A stretch of DNA of 64,000 nt from contig NZ_VSEY01000009.1 of NCBI RefSeq assembly GCF_008086045.1, positions 62,001 to 126,000 on the forward strand. The letters are read 5' to 3'. This stretch comes from Nonomuraea sp. PA05. Lineage in GTDB: Bacteria > Actinomycetota > Actinomycetes > Streptosporangiales > Streptosporangiaceae. The notes under the pieces are model-generated. The model was given only the letters and a program-made list of their open reading frames with translations, was not told the origin of the DNA and made no database searches. Below, piece by piece: positions 45,053-55,880 of this stretch (position 1 is its first letter; each line of letters begins with the position of its first letter). The position numbers were made by a program, and so were the translations under genes.

Positions 45053-45547
45053 TTACTGCGGTGCGGCCCGTTCGCGGGCGATCCGCCTGATGCGTTTCGT
45101 ACTCCCCGACGCCGCCAGATGTTCGAGCAGCCGCCGCCGAGGGCTCGTCTCGGCCAGGCGTAGCTGCAGCCAGTCCGACCACCCCGCCTCCGCGTAGCTC
45201 CCCTCCTCGCCGTCCCCGGCCGGTTCGGCCAACGCGTCGAGGACGGCCAGATCCCGCGCTCGCGCGTCCGCGTAGTCCCTGTCACCAGGCTGCGGCAGTC
45301 GCCGGATCCAGGCGGCTCTTTCACCGGCCGGGACCAGCTCCAGCACTCGCAGGACGACGGTGAGCGCCAGTGCGGCGTCGCGTTCGTGCACGACGGCCCG
45401 GCCCAGCGGGTCCATGGCGTGCACGCCCCTGTCCTGGAGTGCTCGCCGGTAGACGCGCCAGCGCTCGTGCTCGTCCGTCCAGTCGGCGATCTCTTCGCCG
45501 TGCAGCCGGGCCAGCTCGGCCACCGCCTGGTGCAGGAACTCCGTCAA
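45053..45547 (-). CDS. small helical protein, probable orphan immunity protein
   Basis: 164-residue protein starting with TTG 45547, which has AGAGGAG ten bases upstream and overlaps the stop of the decayed Hint frame as TTGA. The sequence is predicted mostly helical and charged (TEFLHQAVAELARLHGEEIADW; RERAAWIRRLP...). No known family was recognised. Its position behind a Hint remnant and upstream of a live toxin locus is that of an immunity gene retained after loss of its toxin. Longer in-frame extensions belong to the Hint remnant and not to this protein. Confidence 0.55.
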   Translation of the reverse strand: MTEFLHQAVAELARLHGEEIADWTDEHERWRVYRRALQDRGVHAMDPLGRAVVHERDAALALTVVLRVLELVPAGERAAWIRRLPQPGDRDYADARARDLAVLDALAEPAGDGEEGSYAEAGWSDWLQLRLAETSPRRRLLEHLAASGSTKRIRRIARERAAPQ

Positions 45548-45775
45548 CTCCCGAATGCTCCTCTGCCGTTGTGAACGAGGACATCTGAGCCTCCGGCGGC
45601 AACATGAATACGTGTGCGCCAGGTTGTGCACGCGCTGGAAGCCGGTCGTCCACACGGCGGTCGCGGTTCCTCTGCCGCCGTCGGTGTTCACGGTGATCCG
45701 GACGAGACTCTTGGCGCCCTCACCGGTGACGACGCCGACGACGGGCTCGGACGCGTCCCGTCCGACATGTGCTAT
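45544..45775 (-). pseudogene. remnant of a second Rhs Hint domain
   Basis: Minus-strand sequence encodes GVVTGEGAKSLVRITV and VWTTGFQRVHNLAHTY, closely matching the Hint segment of the intact toxin (ALITGEGEKNLVKITV; VHNLTVDDIHTYY). After a frame break the typical Hint end AAGGSDVLVHNG follows and then a stop at 45544, with no toxin tip. The N-terminal part and Rhs shell are missing. It is the leftover of an exchanged or lost toxin cassette. Confidence 0.65.
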
Positions 45776-45962
45776 TCACACCGAGGCGGGCCGGCACAGA
45801 AAAAGTGTAGACACATTTCCGCGGGCTTCTTGCTGAAAGTTTCCCCAGCCACAATTCCTCCACCAGCACCGTTGCCGACGGCCGTCGCGCGTACCCCATC
45901 ACTCGACGCTGAATGCCGTACCTTACCTTCGCTCACCACATTCGCCTCATGAAGGAGTCGTC

Positions 45963-46745
45963 GTGCGTACATGGCCGGCCCGCGCCCTTGTGCCCTTCCT
46001 GCTGGTTCCGCTGACGGCGGCCCCCTCCGCCTCGGCTCAGACGGACGCGCGCACGTGCGCGAGAGCGAGCCTGCTGTTCTGCGAGGACTTCCAGGCCATG
46101 CCGCTCGGCGGCGCGAGCAGCCTCCGCTGGGGCATCGACACCAAGCACGGCACGCTCACCGTCGAACCCGGCGGCGGGCGGCGCGGGCAGAAGGTGCTGC
46201 GGGTGCACACCGAGGGCAACGGCCGCGCGTTCCTGAAGGTGGACGACTTCGCCGCCCCGGGCAACAGCTTCTACGGCCGCGTGCGGCTGCGGGTCGCCGC
46301 GTTCCCGGCCGCGCCGGACTGGGCGCACTACACGCTGGTCGAGGCGACCGGCGACGGGCCGGAGATCGTCCGCCCGCTCGGCGGCCAGTACGCCCCGCCG
46401 CCTCACGGCGGAGCCGCGTACTGGGGCGTCGGCGCGGACGGCGGCCCCACCGGCGACTGGACGAACTGGCGCACCACCGCGCCGTCCGTCGCCGGGACCT
46501 GGACCTGCGTGGAGTGGCGGATGGACGCCGCCGACAACCGGGTCTCGCTGTGGTTCGACGGGGTGGCGAAGCCGGAGCTGACCGTGTCGACGCGGGAGCA
46601 CGGCGGCAATCCGGTGGACTTCGTCTTTCCGCGGTTCGACACGGTCAAGGTGGGGTGGCAGCTTTACCAGGCGAACCCGTCCCCCGCCCGGTTCGATGTG
46701 TGGATGGACGACATCGCGCTGAGCAGTCAGAGAGTGGGCTGCTGA
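45963..46745 (+). CDS. secreted concanavalin A-like lectin/glycanase-fold protein
   Basis: 260-residue exported protein starting at GTG 45963 with AAGGAG. A signal peptide (cleavage near ASAQT) precedes a single beta-rich domain: FCEDFQAMPLG, GRVRLRVAAFPAAPDW, WTCVEWRMDAADNRVSLWFDG and WQLYQANPSPARFDVWMDD. These match the jelly-roll pattern of polysaccharide lyase or laminarinase-like lectin domains. Two Cys near the start and one at the C-terminus may be bridged. No catalytic motif was identified. It lies just upstream of the second PKS but in a separate unit. Confidence 0.75.
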   Translation: MRTWPARALVPFLLVPLTAAPSASAQTDARTCARASLLFCEDFQAMPLGGASSLRWGIDTKHGTLTVEPGGGRRGQKVLRVHTEGNGRAFLKVDDFAAPGNSFYGRVRLRVAAFPAAPDWAHYTLVEATGDGPEIVRPLGGQYAPPPHGGAAYWGVGADGGPTGDWTNWRTTAPSVAGTWTCVEWRMDAADNRVSLWFDGVAKPELTVSTREHGGNPVDFVFPRFDTVKVGWQLYQANPSPARFDVWMDDIALSSQRVGC

Positions 46746-46847
46746 AATCTGTCCTTGACGCCACGCGTCTGTTCCCAACCGACACATAGCTCTATGTGTT
46801 CACACGAGTGCACATTGTTATGAGGATCGGAACGGCGAAGGGCATCG

Positions 46848-49800
46848 ATGACCGAATCGTCAGACCTCCCCATGATCGCTGTCATCGGAGCGGCCTGCCG
46901 CTTCCCCGGCGGGATCGATTCCCTGGATTCGTTGTGGTCCTTCCTCGCCGACGGCCGCGACGCGGTCAGCGAAGTCCCGCCCGACCGCTGGGACCAGTCG
47001 GAACTGCTGGGGCTGCCCGCCGAGGCGGCCGGGCGCATGCGCTGGGGCTGCTTTCTCGACGGCGACGTCTACGCCTACGAGCCAGGCTTCTTCGGGATCA
47101 CCACGCAGGAGGCGCCGTGGGTCGATCCGCAGCACCGGCTGCTGCTGGAGCTGGCGTGGGAGGCGTGCGAGCACTCCGGGATCGCGCCGTGCTCCCTGGC
47201 CGGGTCGCTGACGGGAACGTTCTTCGGCCTGTACGCCAAGGACTACCTGCTGCGGGTGCAACGACCCTTGGAGCGCTCGGAGCCGTACGCGATGTACACG
47301 GGTTTCCACAGCGTCGCCGCAGGCCGGCTGGCGTTCCTGCTGGACCTGCGCGGCCCGCAGATCACCACCGAGGCGCAGTGCTCGTCGAGCCTGGTCGCGA
47401 TCCATCTGGCGTGCGAGAGCCTGCGGTCGGGAGAGTCGGATCTGGCGCTGGCCGGCGGGGTGCTCCTGCAACTCGGCCCGGAAATGGTCGTCATGCCGGC
47501 CATGTGGTCGATGTTCTCGCCGACCGGCCGCTGTCACGCGTTCGACGCCCGCGCCGACGGCTACGTGCGCGGCGAGGGCGGCGGGGTGGTCGTACTGAAG
47601 AGACTGCCGGACGCCGTGCGGGACGGGGATCGGGTGCTGGCGGTGATCCGCGGCTCCGCGGTCAACCAGAACGGCCGGGGCAGCCGCCTGTCCGCGCCGT
47701 CCGCGCGGGCTCAGGAGGCGTTGTTCAGGACAGCGCTGCGGCGCGCGCGGATCGATCCCGCGGACGTCGGCCTGATCGAGACCCATGGGCCGGGCACGGC
47801 GGTCGGTGATCCGACGGAGTTCGCGTCGACGGCGGCCGTCTACGGCCGCGGGCGTGGGCGGTGCGCGCTGGGGTCGATCAAGACCAACATCGGCCACACC
47901 GAGTCGGCGGCGGGCATCGCGGGGCTGCTCAAGGCGATCGCCTGCCTGCGTCACGGCCGCATCCCGCCGAACCTGCACTTCGAGCGCTGGAACCCGCAGA
48001 TCGCCGCCGACGGCACCCGGCTGTTCGTGCCGACGGCGCTCTCCGACTGGCCGGTGGACGGGCCGTCGCGGCTGGCCGCCGTCTCCTCCTTCGGGATCAG
48101 CGGCAGCAACGGCCACGTTCTCCTCGAACAACCTCCGGCGCGGACCGAACGGTCTGGAACGTTCCAGAGGGCAGTGCACAGCGTGCTGTTGTCCGGCGGC
48201 ACCGAGCACGCCACCCGGCTGGCGGCGGCACGGCTCACGGACTGGCTCGACGGGCCGGGCGCCGGGACGTCCCTGGCGGACGTCGCCCACACGCTGGCGG
48301 CACGTCGCTCGCACGGCCCGCACCGGACCGCGATCCTCGCCGCGACTCGGCCGGAACTGCTGGCGCGGCTGCGTGAGCACGCCGGCGGCCGAGCCTGCGC
48401 GGAGGTCGTGTCCGGTCTGGCGCGCGCCGAGCCGGCGGGCGGAACGGTGTGGGTGTTCAGCGGCCACGGCGGCCAGTGGCCGGGCATGGGCAACGGCCTG
48501 CTGGACGCCGACGCCTCCTTCACCGAGGTCATCGACCAGCTCGAACCCGTGGTCGCCGCCGAGGCGGGCTTCTCGCTGCGCGGGGTGCTGTCATCGCCCG
48601 AGCCCATGACCGGCTTCGACCGCGTCCAGCCGGCCGTCTTCGCCGTCCAGCTCGGCCTGGCGGCGATGTGGCGGGCCCACGGCGTGGAACCGGCTGCGGT
48701 GATCGGCCATTCGATGGGCGAGGTGGCGGCCGCGGTGGTGGCGGGCGGCCTGTCCCGCGCCGACGGGGCGCGCGTCATCTGCCGCCGCTCCCGGTTGATC
48801 CTGCGGACCGCGGGGCAGGGGCTGATGGCCACGGTGGCCATGGGCCGGGAGCAGACCGAACGGGACCTGGCGAACATGGACGTCCGGGATGTGTCGGTGG
48901 CCATCGCGGCGGCGCCCGGTACCACCGTGGTCGCCGGCCCCGCCGGGCAGGTGCGAGCCGCGGTCGAGACGTGGGAGCGCCGCGACGTGCCGGCGCGCCT
49001 GATCGACGTGGACGTCGCCTCGCACACCTCGCAGATGGACCCGATTCTCGCCGATCTGCGCACGGCCCTGGCGGACCTCACGCCCCGGCCCGTCGAGCTG
49101 CGCTTCTACAGCACGGTGCCGGCCGACCCGCGAGCGCCGGTACGCCATGACGGCGCCTACTGGGCGGCCAACCTGCGTGAGGTGGTGAAGCTGGAGCAGG
49201 CCGTGCGTGCCGCCGCCGACGACGGGCACCGCGTGTTCGTCGAGATCGGCCCGCATCCCGTGCTCGCGCAGGCGATGAACGACACGCTCGCCTCGCGCGG
49301 CGACACCCTGGTGGCGGCGTCCTTGTCGCGGGACCAGGACGAACGGATCAGCTTCGCGACCCAGGTCGCCGCCCTGCACTGCGCCGGGCTCGCGATCGGC
49401 TGGGCCGCCGTCGAACGCGGCGAGCCGGCGGACGTCCCGGCGACCACCTGGGACCGCCGGCGCTTCGTCGCCGACCCGCCACCGCTGCGCCGTCCGCCCG
49501 CGGGGCATCCGCTCGCCGGCGTCGAGGTGAGCGACCCTGACGGCAGCGGCCGTCGGCTCTGGCAGGGGAAGCCGGGCCCGCAAGAGTTGCCTTGGCTGTC
49601 GGACCACCGGGTCGACGGCGTTCCCGTCCTGCCGGGCGCCGCCTTCGGGGAGATGGCGCTGGCCGCGGCGGCCGGCTTCTTCTCGGAGCCGCCGCAGCGG
49701 GTGGAGGTCCGGCAGCTCAGGTTCGACCGGCTGACGCCGCTGGACAGCGCCGGCACGCTGACGGCGAGCGTCGTGCCGCTGTCCGGCGTGGAGGCGCGGT

Positions 49801-52800
49801 GGGAGCTGACCGCCAGGACGGACGGGAGCGAACCGATCAAGGCGGCGGCCGGTCGGCTCCGGCACGTTCCGCACGGCACGCCGCCGCCTGCGGCCGAGGT
49901 CGAGCGGCTGTGGGCGGCGCACCCGGTGAGCGTGCAACCCGACGAGATCTACCGCGCCTTCGGCGAGACCGGCGTCGAGCACGGCCCGGCCTTCCGCGCC
50001 GTCCAGGCCATCGGGTTGAGCGACGACGCCCGCTCGGCCGCCGCCCGGCTGAGCCTGCCCGGCCAGGCCCGGCCGGGGCGGGGACGGCTGCATCTGCACC
50101 CGGTGCTGCTGGACGGCTGTCTGCAGGTCGTGACCGCGGCCTGGCTGCGCGCGCTGGGCGGCCCGGGCGGGCAGGTCCTGCCGACCGGCATCGACTGCCT
50201 GCGCGTCCACGGCGACACCAGCCGGGCGGCCCACTGCCAGGCCACGATCGAGGAGGCGGGCCAGGCGTCGGTCACCGCCCGGCTGCGCCTGCTGGCTGCC
50301 GACGGGACGGTGCTGGCCGAGGCCGAAGGCGTGCGCGCCGTCCTGCTGACGGCGTCCGGATCCGGCGTCCGCGACGAACGTTTTCTGGGGCAACGCTGGA
50401 CGCCGGCGGCCGTCCCCCCGGCGGGGGCGCAGGCCGCCGGGGGATGGCTGGTCATCACCGAGACGCCGGACGACGCGTTCGCCGCCGAGCTCGCACGGCT
50501 GCTCGGCGGTGAACACTCCCCCGTCGAGACCGCCGTCGTGCCGTTGGACCAGCCCGGCGACGCGCTGGACGCGTTCGGGGCAGTGCCCGCACGGCTGAGG
50601 GGCATCGTCGTCGCGCCTCCCGCCGACGACAGCGCGCCGCCGGACGTCACCGCGGCGACCGGCGGCACGACCTCCCCACCCGCGGGCGGCACGCGGCAGC
50701 AGTCGGCCTCCCCACCCGCGGGCGGCACGCGGCAGCAGGCGTCGTCCGCGCAGGCCCGGCTGGCCGAGCGGCGCGTCGGGCGCCTGCTGCGGCTGGCGCA
50801 ACGCCTGGCGGCCTCCGGCCACGGCGACCACGGGCGGCTGTGGGTGATCACCCGCGCCGGCCAGAGCGTGCACGCCGGCGATCCGGTCAACCTGGATCAG
50901 GCAGGGGCGCGCGGCCTGCTCCGGGTGATCGGCTACGAGCACCCGGACCTGCACCCGGGCCTGGTGGACATCGACGCCCGCACCACTCCGGCGGACCTGG
51001 CCCGCGAGCTGTCGTCCTGCCCGCAGGACGACGACGAGATCGCCTACCGGCGCGGCGAGCGGCTGGCCGCCCGGCTCGTGCCCGCGCCCTTGGGCGAGGC
51101 GGACCGGCGGCGGCGCGCCGTCGACACGAGCGTGCAGGGTGCGGGCCTGGCCGTCGCCCGTCCCGGCGACCTCGGCACTCTCGAGCTGGTGGATCGGCCG
51201 CGCCGCGCCCCCGGCCCCACGGAGGTCGAGATCCAGGTGCGCGCCTGCGGCATCAACTTCGCCGACCTGCTGTACCTCATGGGCGTCTACTCCGCCTACT
51301 CCAGCGAGGACAGCGCCATGCCGGGCCCCGGCTTCGACTGCGCTGGCGTCGTGACCGCGGTCGGCCGGGACGTGCGGCGGCTGCGGCCGGGCCAGAAGGT
51401 GGCGGCCGTCGCCGGCTGGTCGTTCAGCTCGTTCGTCACCACCCGTGCCGACTGGACGCTGCCGCTGCCGGACGAAGCGAACCTGCCCGCCGCGGCGGCG
51501 CACCCGCTCGCCTACCTCACCTCGTGGTACGCGCTCACCCACCTGGCCGCCGTACGGCCGGGCGAGCACGTGCTCATCCACTCCGCCACCGGAGGAACCG
51601 GCCTGGCGGCGATCAACATCGCCACCTCGCGGGGCGCCCACGTCCTGGCCACGGCCGGAACCGAACGTAAGCGCGCCCTCCTGCGCGACCTCGGTGTCGG
51701 GACCGTCATGGACTCGCGCACCCTGGACTTCGCCGGACAGGCCCGCGCGGCCACCGGCGGACGGGGTGTCGATGTGGTGCTCAACTCGCTGACCGGCACC
51801 GCCCAGGCCGCCGGTCTGGAGGCGCTGGCCTGTCGCGGGCGCTTCATCGAGCTCGGCAAGCGCGACATCCACCAGGGCACCCGGCTGGGCCTGGAGCCGT
51901 TCCGGCGCAACATCACCCTGTCCAGCGTCGACATGCAACTGCTCTATCACCAGGACCCCGGGCTGATCGCCACCCTGATCGAGGAGATCGGCGAGGCCGT
52001 CCGGCACGGCGGGCTGCCGCCGTTGCCGTTCACCGCCTACCCGGTCGCCGAGGCCGGGCAGGCGCTGCGCGCCATGGCCGGTGCCGAGCACACCGGCAAA
52101 CTGGTCCTCACCTGGCCCTCGCCCGCGCCCGCGAACGTCGTCGTCCGGCCGCGGGACCACGCGCCCGTGCGGCCGGACGGAAGCTACATCGTGACCGGCG
52201 GCCTGGGCGGTCTGGGCATGCTGGTCACGCGCTGGCTGGCCGTCAGCGGAGCCGCGCGCGTGGTGCTGTGCGGCCGGTCGGCGCCCGATGACCGGACGCG
52301 GGCGATCATCGATGACCTGCGGACCGGCGGCACCCGCATCGAGGTGGTTCACGGGGACGTGGCCGAGCAGGGGATCGCCGAGCGCCTCGTGACGGCCGCC
52401 ACCGCGGACGGCGGCCGGTTGCGCGGAGTCGTGCATGCCGCCGCCGTCGTCGAGGACGCCACCATCGTCCGGCTGGACGCCGATCTGCTGGAGCGCGTGT
52501 GGCGGCCCAAGGTCCTGGGCGCCCTGCGGCTGCACGAGGCCACCCGGGACGCGGACCTGGACTGGTGGGTGGCCTTCAGCTCGGTCGCCGCCCTGCACGG
52601 CAGCCCCGGGCAGGGCGCGTACGCGGCGGCGAACGCCTGGCTGGACGAGTTCGTCTCCTGGCGGCGGGCCAAGAGCGGGACGGGCACGCTCATTCACTGG
52701 GGTCCCTGGGCCGAACACGGCCGCGGCCAGGTCCTGGCGGATCGTGGATATCCGCTGATCACCCCGCAGGAGGGCATCGCGGCACTTGATCGGATCCTGC

Positions 52801-54080
52801 GTCACGACCCCGTCCGGACCGGCTACTCCTCGGTGCCGCTCGGCCGTTGGCTGGCGCCGTACCCGCGGACGGCTCGCGCGGCCTTCTTCACCGGCATGAT
52901 CACCGCGGCCTCACCAGGAACGGACGGCGACGACCTGCTCGCCGCGCTGCACCACACGGCCGATGAGCGAGAGCGCCGGACGCTGGCCGAGGAGTGTGTC
53001 CGGCGGCACGCGGCCACTGTCCTGCGCCTGCCCGCCGGCCGCATCGACCCCGCCGCGCCGCTGGCCGGCCTCGGGCTCGACTCCCTGCTGGCCCTGGAAC
53101 TGCGCAACCGGTTGCAGCAGGACGTACGCCGATCCATCCCGGCCACCGCCATCTGGACCCATCCCAGCATCGAGGCGCTCGCCCGCTACCTCCTGCGGCA
53201 CCTCGCCCCAGCAGGCGGCGAGGACGACGGCCAAGGCGACGGCGAGGCCGCGGCGGCCACCTCGCTCGCCGCCGGGGCGCACGCCGCTCTGCGCCAAGGC
53301 GGCGCGGCGGCGGTGCGCACCTTCCTGCACGCCGCCGCGCGCGAGCGTGCCCGGTCCGACGAGCCGGGCAGGCTGGCGGTCGATCCGGTACGGCTGCGGC
53401 CAGGCACCGGCGGCGCTGTCGCCCTGGTCTTCCTGACCTCCATCATGGCTTCCGCCGGCCCGCAGGACCACGCCCGCCTGGCTGCCCGGCTGCCCAGCGA
53501 GCACCCCGTGTGGGCGCTGCCCAACCCCGGCTTCACGCCCGGCACCGATCTGCCCGCGCACCTGGACGACCTCGTGCACGCCCACGCGCGGGCGGTCCGC
53601 CGTTGTGCGGGCGAGGCTCCGTTCGTGCTGCTCGGGCACTCCTCCGCGGGATGGCTCGCGCACGCCGTGTCGTCCCGGCTGCTCCAGACGCGGTGTGCGC
53701 CCGCCGGGCTGGCCCTGCTCGACACGGTCGCGCCGGGGCGGTTCTTGCGGAACTTCCTGGACGCCCTGGCCACCACGCTGCTGCACCGGCGCCCTCCCCC
53801 GGACGACGCGGGGCTGACCGCCATGGCCGCCTACGACCTGCTGTTCCAGTCGTGGACCCCGGCCCCGCTCGACGGCGTCCCCACCCTGTTGCTGCGCGCC
53901 GCCGACGGTCCGTCTGCCGGTCAGGGGCCTGACGGCTCGCAGGTCTGGGCGGCCACGTACGAGAGCGTCACTGTTCCCGGCGACCACGTCAGCATGGTCG
54001 CCGGCGACGCCGGCACGACGGTGCCGCCCCTGGAGGACTGGCTCCGGCGCGTCGGCGCGGAGTGCCGGAGCCGCGCATGA
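46848..54080 (+). CDS. type I PKS, KS-AT-DH-ER-KR-ACP-TE
   Basis: 2,410-residue fully reducing single-module synthase. KS (about 8-430) with Cys 178 in TEAQCSSSL (unusual Gln before the Cys), His in IETHGPGT and in [18 protein letters not shown] (Ser 622) and VASH (His 726), suggesting methylmalonyl-Co[13 protein letters not shown] (His 920) and Asp 1089. ER about 1440-1750 with [14 protein letters not shown] about 1765-1945 with [16 protein letters not shown], Tyr 1925. [11 protein letters not shown] (Ser 2079). TE about 2180-2410 with GHSSAG (Ser 2265). All active residues seem present and the gene is uninterrupted. A complete module with its own TE suggests iterative chain building and release. 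It opens a four-gene operon; ATG 46848 has GAAGGG upstream. Confidence 0.93.
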   Translation: MTESSDLPMIAVIGAACRFPGGIDSLDSLWSFLADGRDAVSEVPPDRWDQSELLGLPAEAAGRMRWGCFLDGDVYAYEPGFFGITTQEAPWVDPQHRLLLELAWEACEHSGIAPCSLAGSLTGTFFGLYAKDYLLRVQRPLERSEPYAMYTGFHSVAAGRLAFLLDLRGPQITTEAQCSSSLVAIHLACESLRSGESDLALAGGVLLQLGPEMVVMPAMWSMFSPTGRCHAFDARADGYVRGEGGGVVVLKRLPDAVRDGDRVLAVIRGSAVNQNGRGSRLSAPSARAQEALFRTALRRARIDPADVGLIETHGPGTAVGDPTEFASTAAVYGRGRGRCALGSIKTNIGHTESAAGIAGLLKAIACLRHGRIPPNLHFERWNPQIAADGTRLFVPTALSDWPVDGPSRLAAVSSFGISGSNGHVLLEQPPARTERSGTFQRAVHSVLLSGGTEHATRLAAARLTDWLDGPGAGTSLADVAHTLAARRSHGPHRTAILAATRPELLARLREHAGGRACAEVVSGLARAEPAGGTVWVFSGHGGQWPGMGNGLLDADASFTEVIDQLEPVVAAEAGFSLRGVLSSPEPMTGFDRVQPAVFAVQLGLAAMWRAHGVEPAAVIGHSMGEVAAAVVAGGLSRADGARVICRRSRLILRTAGQGLMATVAMGREQTERDLANMDVRDVSVAIAAAPGTTVVAGPAGQVRAAVETWERRDVPARLIDVDVASHTSQMDPILADLRTALADLTPRPVELRFYSTVPADPRAPVRHDGAYWAANLREVVKLEQAVRAAADDGHRVFVEIGPHPVLAQAMNDTLASRGDTLVAASLSRDQDERISFATQVAALHCAGLAIGWAAVERGEPADVPATTWDRRRFVADPPPLRRPPAGHPLAGVEVSDPDGSGRRLWQGKPGPQELPWLSDHRVDGVPVLPGAAFGEMALAAAAGFFSEPPQRVEVRQLRFDRLTPLDSAGTLTASVVPLSGVEARWELTARTDGSEPIKAAAGRLRHVPHGTPPPAAEVERLWAAHPVSVQPDEIYRAFGETGVEHGPAFRAVQAIGLSDDARSAAARLSLPGQARPGRGRLHLHPVLLDGCLQVVTAAWLRALGGPGGQVLPTGIDCLRVHGDTSRAAHCQATIEEAGQASVTARLRLLAADGTVLAEAEGVRAVLLTASGSGVRDERFLGQRWTPAAVPPAGAQAAGGWLVITETPDDAFAAELARLLGGEHSPVETAVVPLDQPGDALDAFGAVPARLRGIVVAPPADDSAPPDVTAATGGTTSPPAGGTRQQSASPPAGGTRQQASSAQARLAERRVGRLLRLAQRLAASGHGDHGRLWVITRAGQSVHAGDPVNLDQAGARGLLRVIGYEHPDLHPGLVDIDARTTPADLARELSSCPQDDDEIAYRRGERLAARLVPAPLGEADRRRRAVDTSVQGAGLAVARPGDLGTLELVDRPRRAPGPTEVEIQVRACGINFADLLYLMGVYSAYSSEDSAMPGPGFDCAGVVTAVGRDVRRLRPGQKVAAVAGWSFSSFVTTRADWTLPLPDEANLPAAAAHPLAYLTSWYALTHLAAVRPGEHVLIHSATGGTGLAAINIATSRGAHVLATAGTERKRALLRDLGVGTVMDSRTLDFAGQARAATGGRGVDVVLNSLTGTAQAAGLEALACRGRFIELGKRDIHQGTRLGLEPFRRNITLSSVDMQLLYHQDPGLIATLIEEIGEAVRHGGLPPLPFTAYPVAEAGQALRAMAGAEHTGKLVLTWPSPAPANVVVRPRDHAPVRPDGSYIVTGGLGGLGMLVTRWLAVSGAARVVLCGRSAPDDRTRAIIDDLRTGGTRIEVVHGDVAEQGIAERLVTAATADGGRLRGVVHAAAVVEDATIVRLDADLLERVWRPKVLGALRLHEATRDADLDWWVAFSSVAALHGSPGQGAYAAANAWLDEFVSWRRAKSGTGTLIHWGPWAEHGRGQVLADRGYPLITPQEGIAALDRILRHDPVRTGYSSVPLGRWLAPYPRTARAAFFTGMITAASPGTDGDDLLAALHHTADERERRTLAEECVRRHAATVLRLPAGRIDPAAPLAGLGLDSLLALELRNRLQQDVRRSIPATAIWTHPSIEALARYLLRHLAPAGGEDDGQGDGEAAAATSLAAGAHAALRQGGAAAVRTFLHAAARERARSDEPGRLAVDPVRLRPGTGGAVALVFLTSIMASAGPQDHARLAARLPSEHPVWALPNPGFTPGTDLPAHLDDLVHAHARAVRRCAGEAPFVLLGHSSAGWLAHAVSSRLLQTRCAPAGLALLDTVAPGRFLRNFLDALATTLLHRRPPPDDAGLTAMAAYDLLFQSWTPAPLDGVPTLLLRAADGPSAGQGPDGSQVWAATYESVTVPGDHVSMVAGDAGTTVPPLEDWLRRVGAECRSRA
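50671..50738 (+). repeat. 36-bp period duplication in the PKS linker
   Basis: An exact 32-bp sequence at 50671-50702 recurs at 50707-50738 (period 36 bp), coding a repeated [10 protein letters not shown] segment. It lies in the low-conservation linker between DH and ER and keeps the frame. Confidence 0.85.
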
Positions 54081-54487
54081 CGATCGACGACCTGAACGGC
54101 GCGTGGACCCTCCGGCACGTCCGGATCAGCGCGTCCGGGCGGCCCGCCGTCCACCTCGGCGAGCCGGAGACGGCCGGTCTGCTCCTGTACGCCGGCGGCC
54201 ACTTCTCCTGCGTGATCCGCGGCGCGACCCGCCTGCTGGGGACCGGCCTCATCGGCTACGCGGGCACCGCCGAACTCGACGGCGACCGACTCATCCACCG
54301 CGTGCTCATCGGCGCCGAACCGGTCCCTGAAGGCAGCGTCCAGGTGCGTCACGCCGTCCTCGACTCGGCGACCCTCACCCTGAGCGGCCAGGTGAAGGAC
54401 CACGCCGTCGCCCTCACCTGGCGCAGAGCCCCGGCAGCGGCCGGGCCCGAGCCCCAGGACGAGCGCCACGGCCGTGGCCTGTCGTGA
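54077..54487 (+). CDS. lipocalin-like domain protein
   Basis: 136-residue beta-rich protein of the small lipocalin-like group: LNGAWTLRHVRISASG at the start, GLLLYAGGHFSCVIRG in the middle and DHAVALTWRR near the end. It starts at ATG 54077, overlapping the PKS stop as ATGA, so it is co-translated. Such proteins bind hydrophobic ligands or catalyse allylic/cyclisation steps in a few polyketide pathways; here a role in binding or shaping the PKS product is inference. Confidence 0.72.
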   Translation: MTIDDLNGAWTLRHVRISASGRPAVHLGEPETAGLLLYAGGHFSCVIRGATRLLGTGLIGYAGTAELDGDRLIHRVLIGAEPVPEGSVQVRHAVLDSATLTLSGQVKDHAVALTWRRAPAAAGPEPQDERHGRGLS

Positions 54488-54498
54488 AAGGACGACCC

Positions 54499-55863
54499 GT
54501 GGCCGACTCCCGCGCTCGCCCGGCCCCGCTGGCCAAGGGCGGCCTGCTCGGCTCCGCCGCCGACCTGCTGTCCGACCCGCTCAACACCCTGCTGGAGGGC
54601 TACCACGCTTATGGCGGCATCGTGCGATTCCGCATCGGCCCGCCCGGCAGCCCCGAGATCCACGGTGTTTCCGGGCCCGCGGCGCTACAGCACATCCTCG
54701 TGAGCAACGCGGCCAACTACCGCAAGGACGACCGGCTCTACGACGCCGTCCGCCATGTCGTCGGCGACAGTCTGCTGACGAATCAGGACGAGTTGTGGAC
54801 CCGGCAGAAGAAGCTCATCCATCCTCTCTTCACCGCGCGGCAGGTGAACGGGTACGTGCCGCAGATGTCGGCCCTGGTCGCCCGGATGGCCGCCCGCTGG
54901 CGGCGGGACGCGCCGGCCACGGTCGACCTGCATGCGGAGATGAACGAGCTGACCCTGCGCGTCCTGTGCGCCGTCATGTTCGGAGGCGAGGCCGAGGAGA
55001 TCATTCAGGTGATCGCGGACGACTGGCCCACCGTGGGCGAGGCGGTCGCCCACCGTGCCTTCAGCGCCGTCCGGCTGCCCGACGCCTGGCCGACGCCGCG
55101 CGCCCGCCGTCTCGCCGGCGCCCGCCGCCGCCTGTTCGGGGCCTGTGACCAGCTCATCGGCGCCCGCCGCGGCCGTCCGGCCGGCTCACGTGCTCCCGAC
55201 CTGCTCGACCTGCTGCTGAAGGCCACCGGCGCGGACGGCGCCCTGTCCGACGAGGAGGTTCGCGAGCAACTCGTGGTCTTCCTCGTCGGCGGGTACGACA
55301 CCACCGCCACCACCCTCGCCTACGCCTTCCACCACCTGGGCAGCCGGCCCGGCCTGCAGCGGCGAGTCAAGCAGGAGGCCGAGCGGCTGCCGCGCTCCGG
55401 CACAAGCCTGGACGCCGCCGCCCTTCCGGACCTGCGCTACACCGGCATGGTGCTGAAGGAGACGCTGCGGCTCTATCCGGCCGCGCCGGTCTTCGGCCGC
55501 AACGCCGTCCGCGCCGACACCGTAGCCGGCGTCCACGTCCCCGCCGGGGCGCAGCTCCTGATCAGCCCCTGGGTCCTGCACCGCGACCCCGGGCTGTGGC
55601 CCGATCCCGGTGTCTTCGACCCTGACCGCTTCGCCCACGGCGACGACGAGGCCCGGCACAGCCTGGCTTGGCTGCCCTTCGGCGCAGGCCCACGCCTGTG
55701 CATCGGGCGTCACTTCTCCCTGGCCGAAGCCACCGTCGCCCTGGCGACCCTGGTCCGCGAATTCGCCTTCACCTGCGACGCCACCGCCCTGACCGCCCCG
55801 ACCGTACGGCCCGTCCTCATGCCCACCAGCCCCATGATCGCCACCATCTCCCCACATCCGTGA
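54499..55863 (+). CDS. cytochrome P450
   Basis: 454-residue P450. GTG 54499 follows AAAGGACGACCC and is preferred over GTG 54484, which overlaps the previous stop. I-helix VGGYDTTATT, K-helix KETLRLYP, PERF-like FDPDRF, and heme loop FGAGPRLCIGRHFSL with Cys 401. The WTRQKKLIHPLF segment and overall pattern resemble the long-chain (CYP102/CYP4-like) class. It is the third gene of the PKS operon and probably hydroxylates the polyketide chain. It is unlike the P450 at 11151-12419. No ferredoxin or reductase is adjacent. Confidence 0.92.
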   Translation: MADSRARPAPLAKGGLLGSAADLLSDPLNTLLEGYHAYGGIVRFRIGPPGSPEIHGVSGPAALQHILVSNAANYRKDDRLYDAVRHVVGDSLLTNQDELWTRQKKLIHPLFTARQVNGYVPQMSALVARMAARWRRDAPATVDLHAEMNELTLRVLCAVMFGGEAEEIIQVIADDWPTVGEAVAHRAFSAVRLPDAWPTPRARRLAGARRRLFGACDQLIGARRGRPAGSRAPDLLDLLLKATGADGALSDEEVREQLVVFLVGGYDTTATTLAYAFHHLGSRPGLQRRVKQEAERLPRSGTSLDAAALPDLRYTGMVLKETLRLYPAAPVFGRNAVRADTVAGVHVPAGAQLLISPWVLHRDPGLWPDPGVFDPDRFAHGDDEARHSLAWLPFGAGPRLCIGRHFSLAEATVALATLVREFAFTCDATALTAPTVRPVLMPTSPMIATISPHP

Positions 55864-55880
55864 ACGCATCAGGAGGATGC

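Noticed and set aside
48591..52805. A 1,404-codon frame antisense to the second PKS
   Set aside because: Low-complexity Arg/Gly/Ala composition and no domains; it mirrors intact PKS domains.
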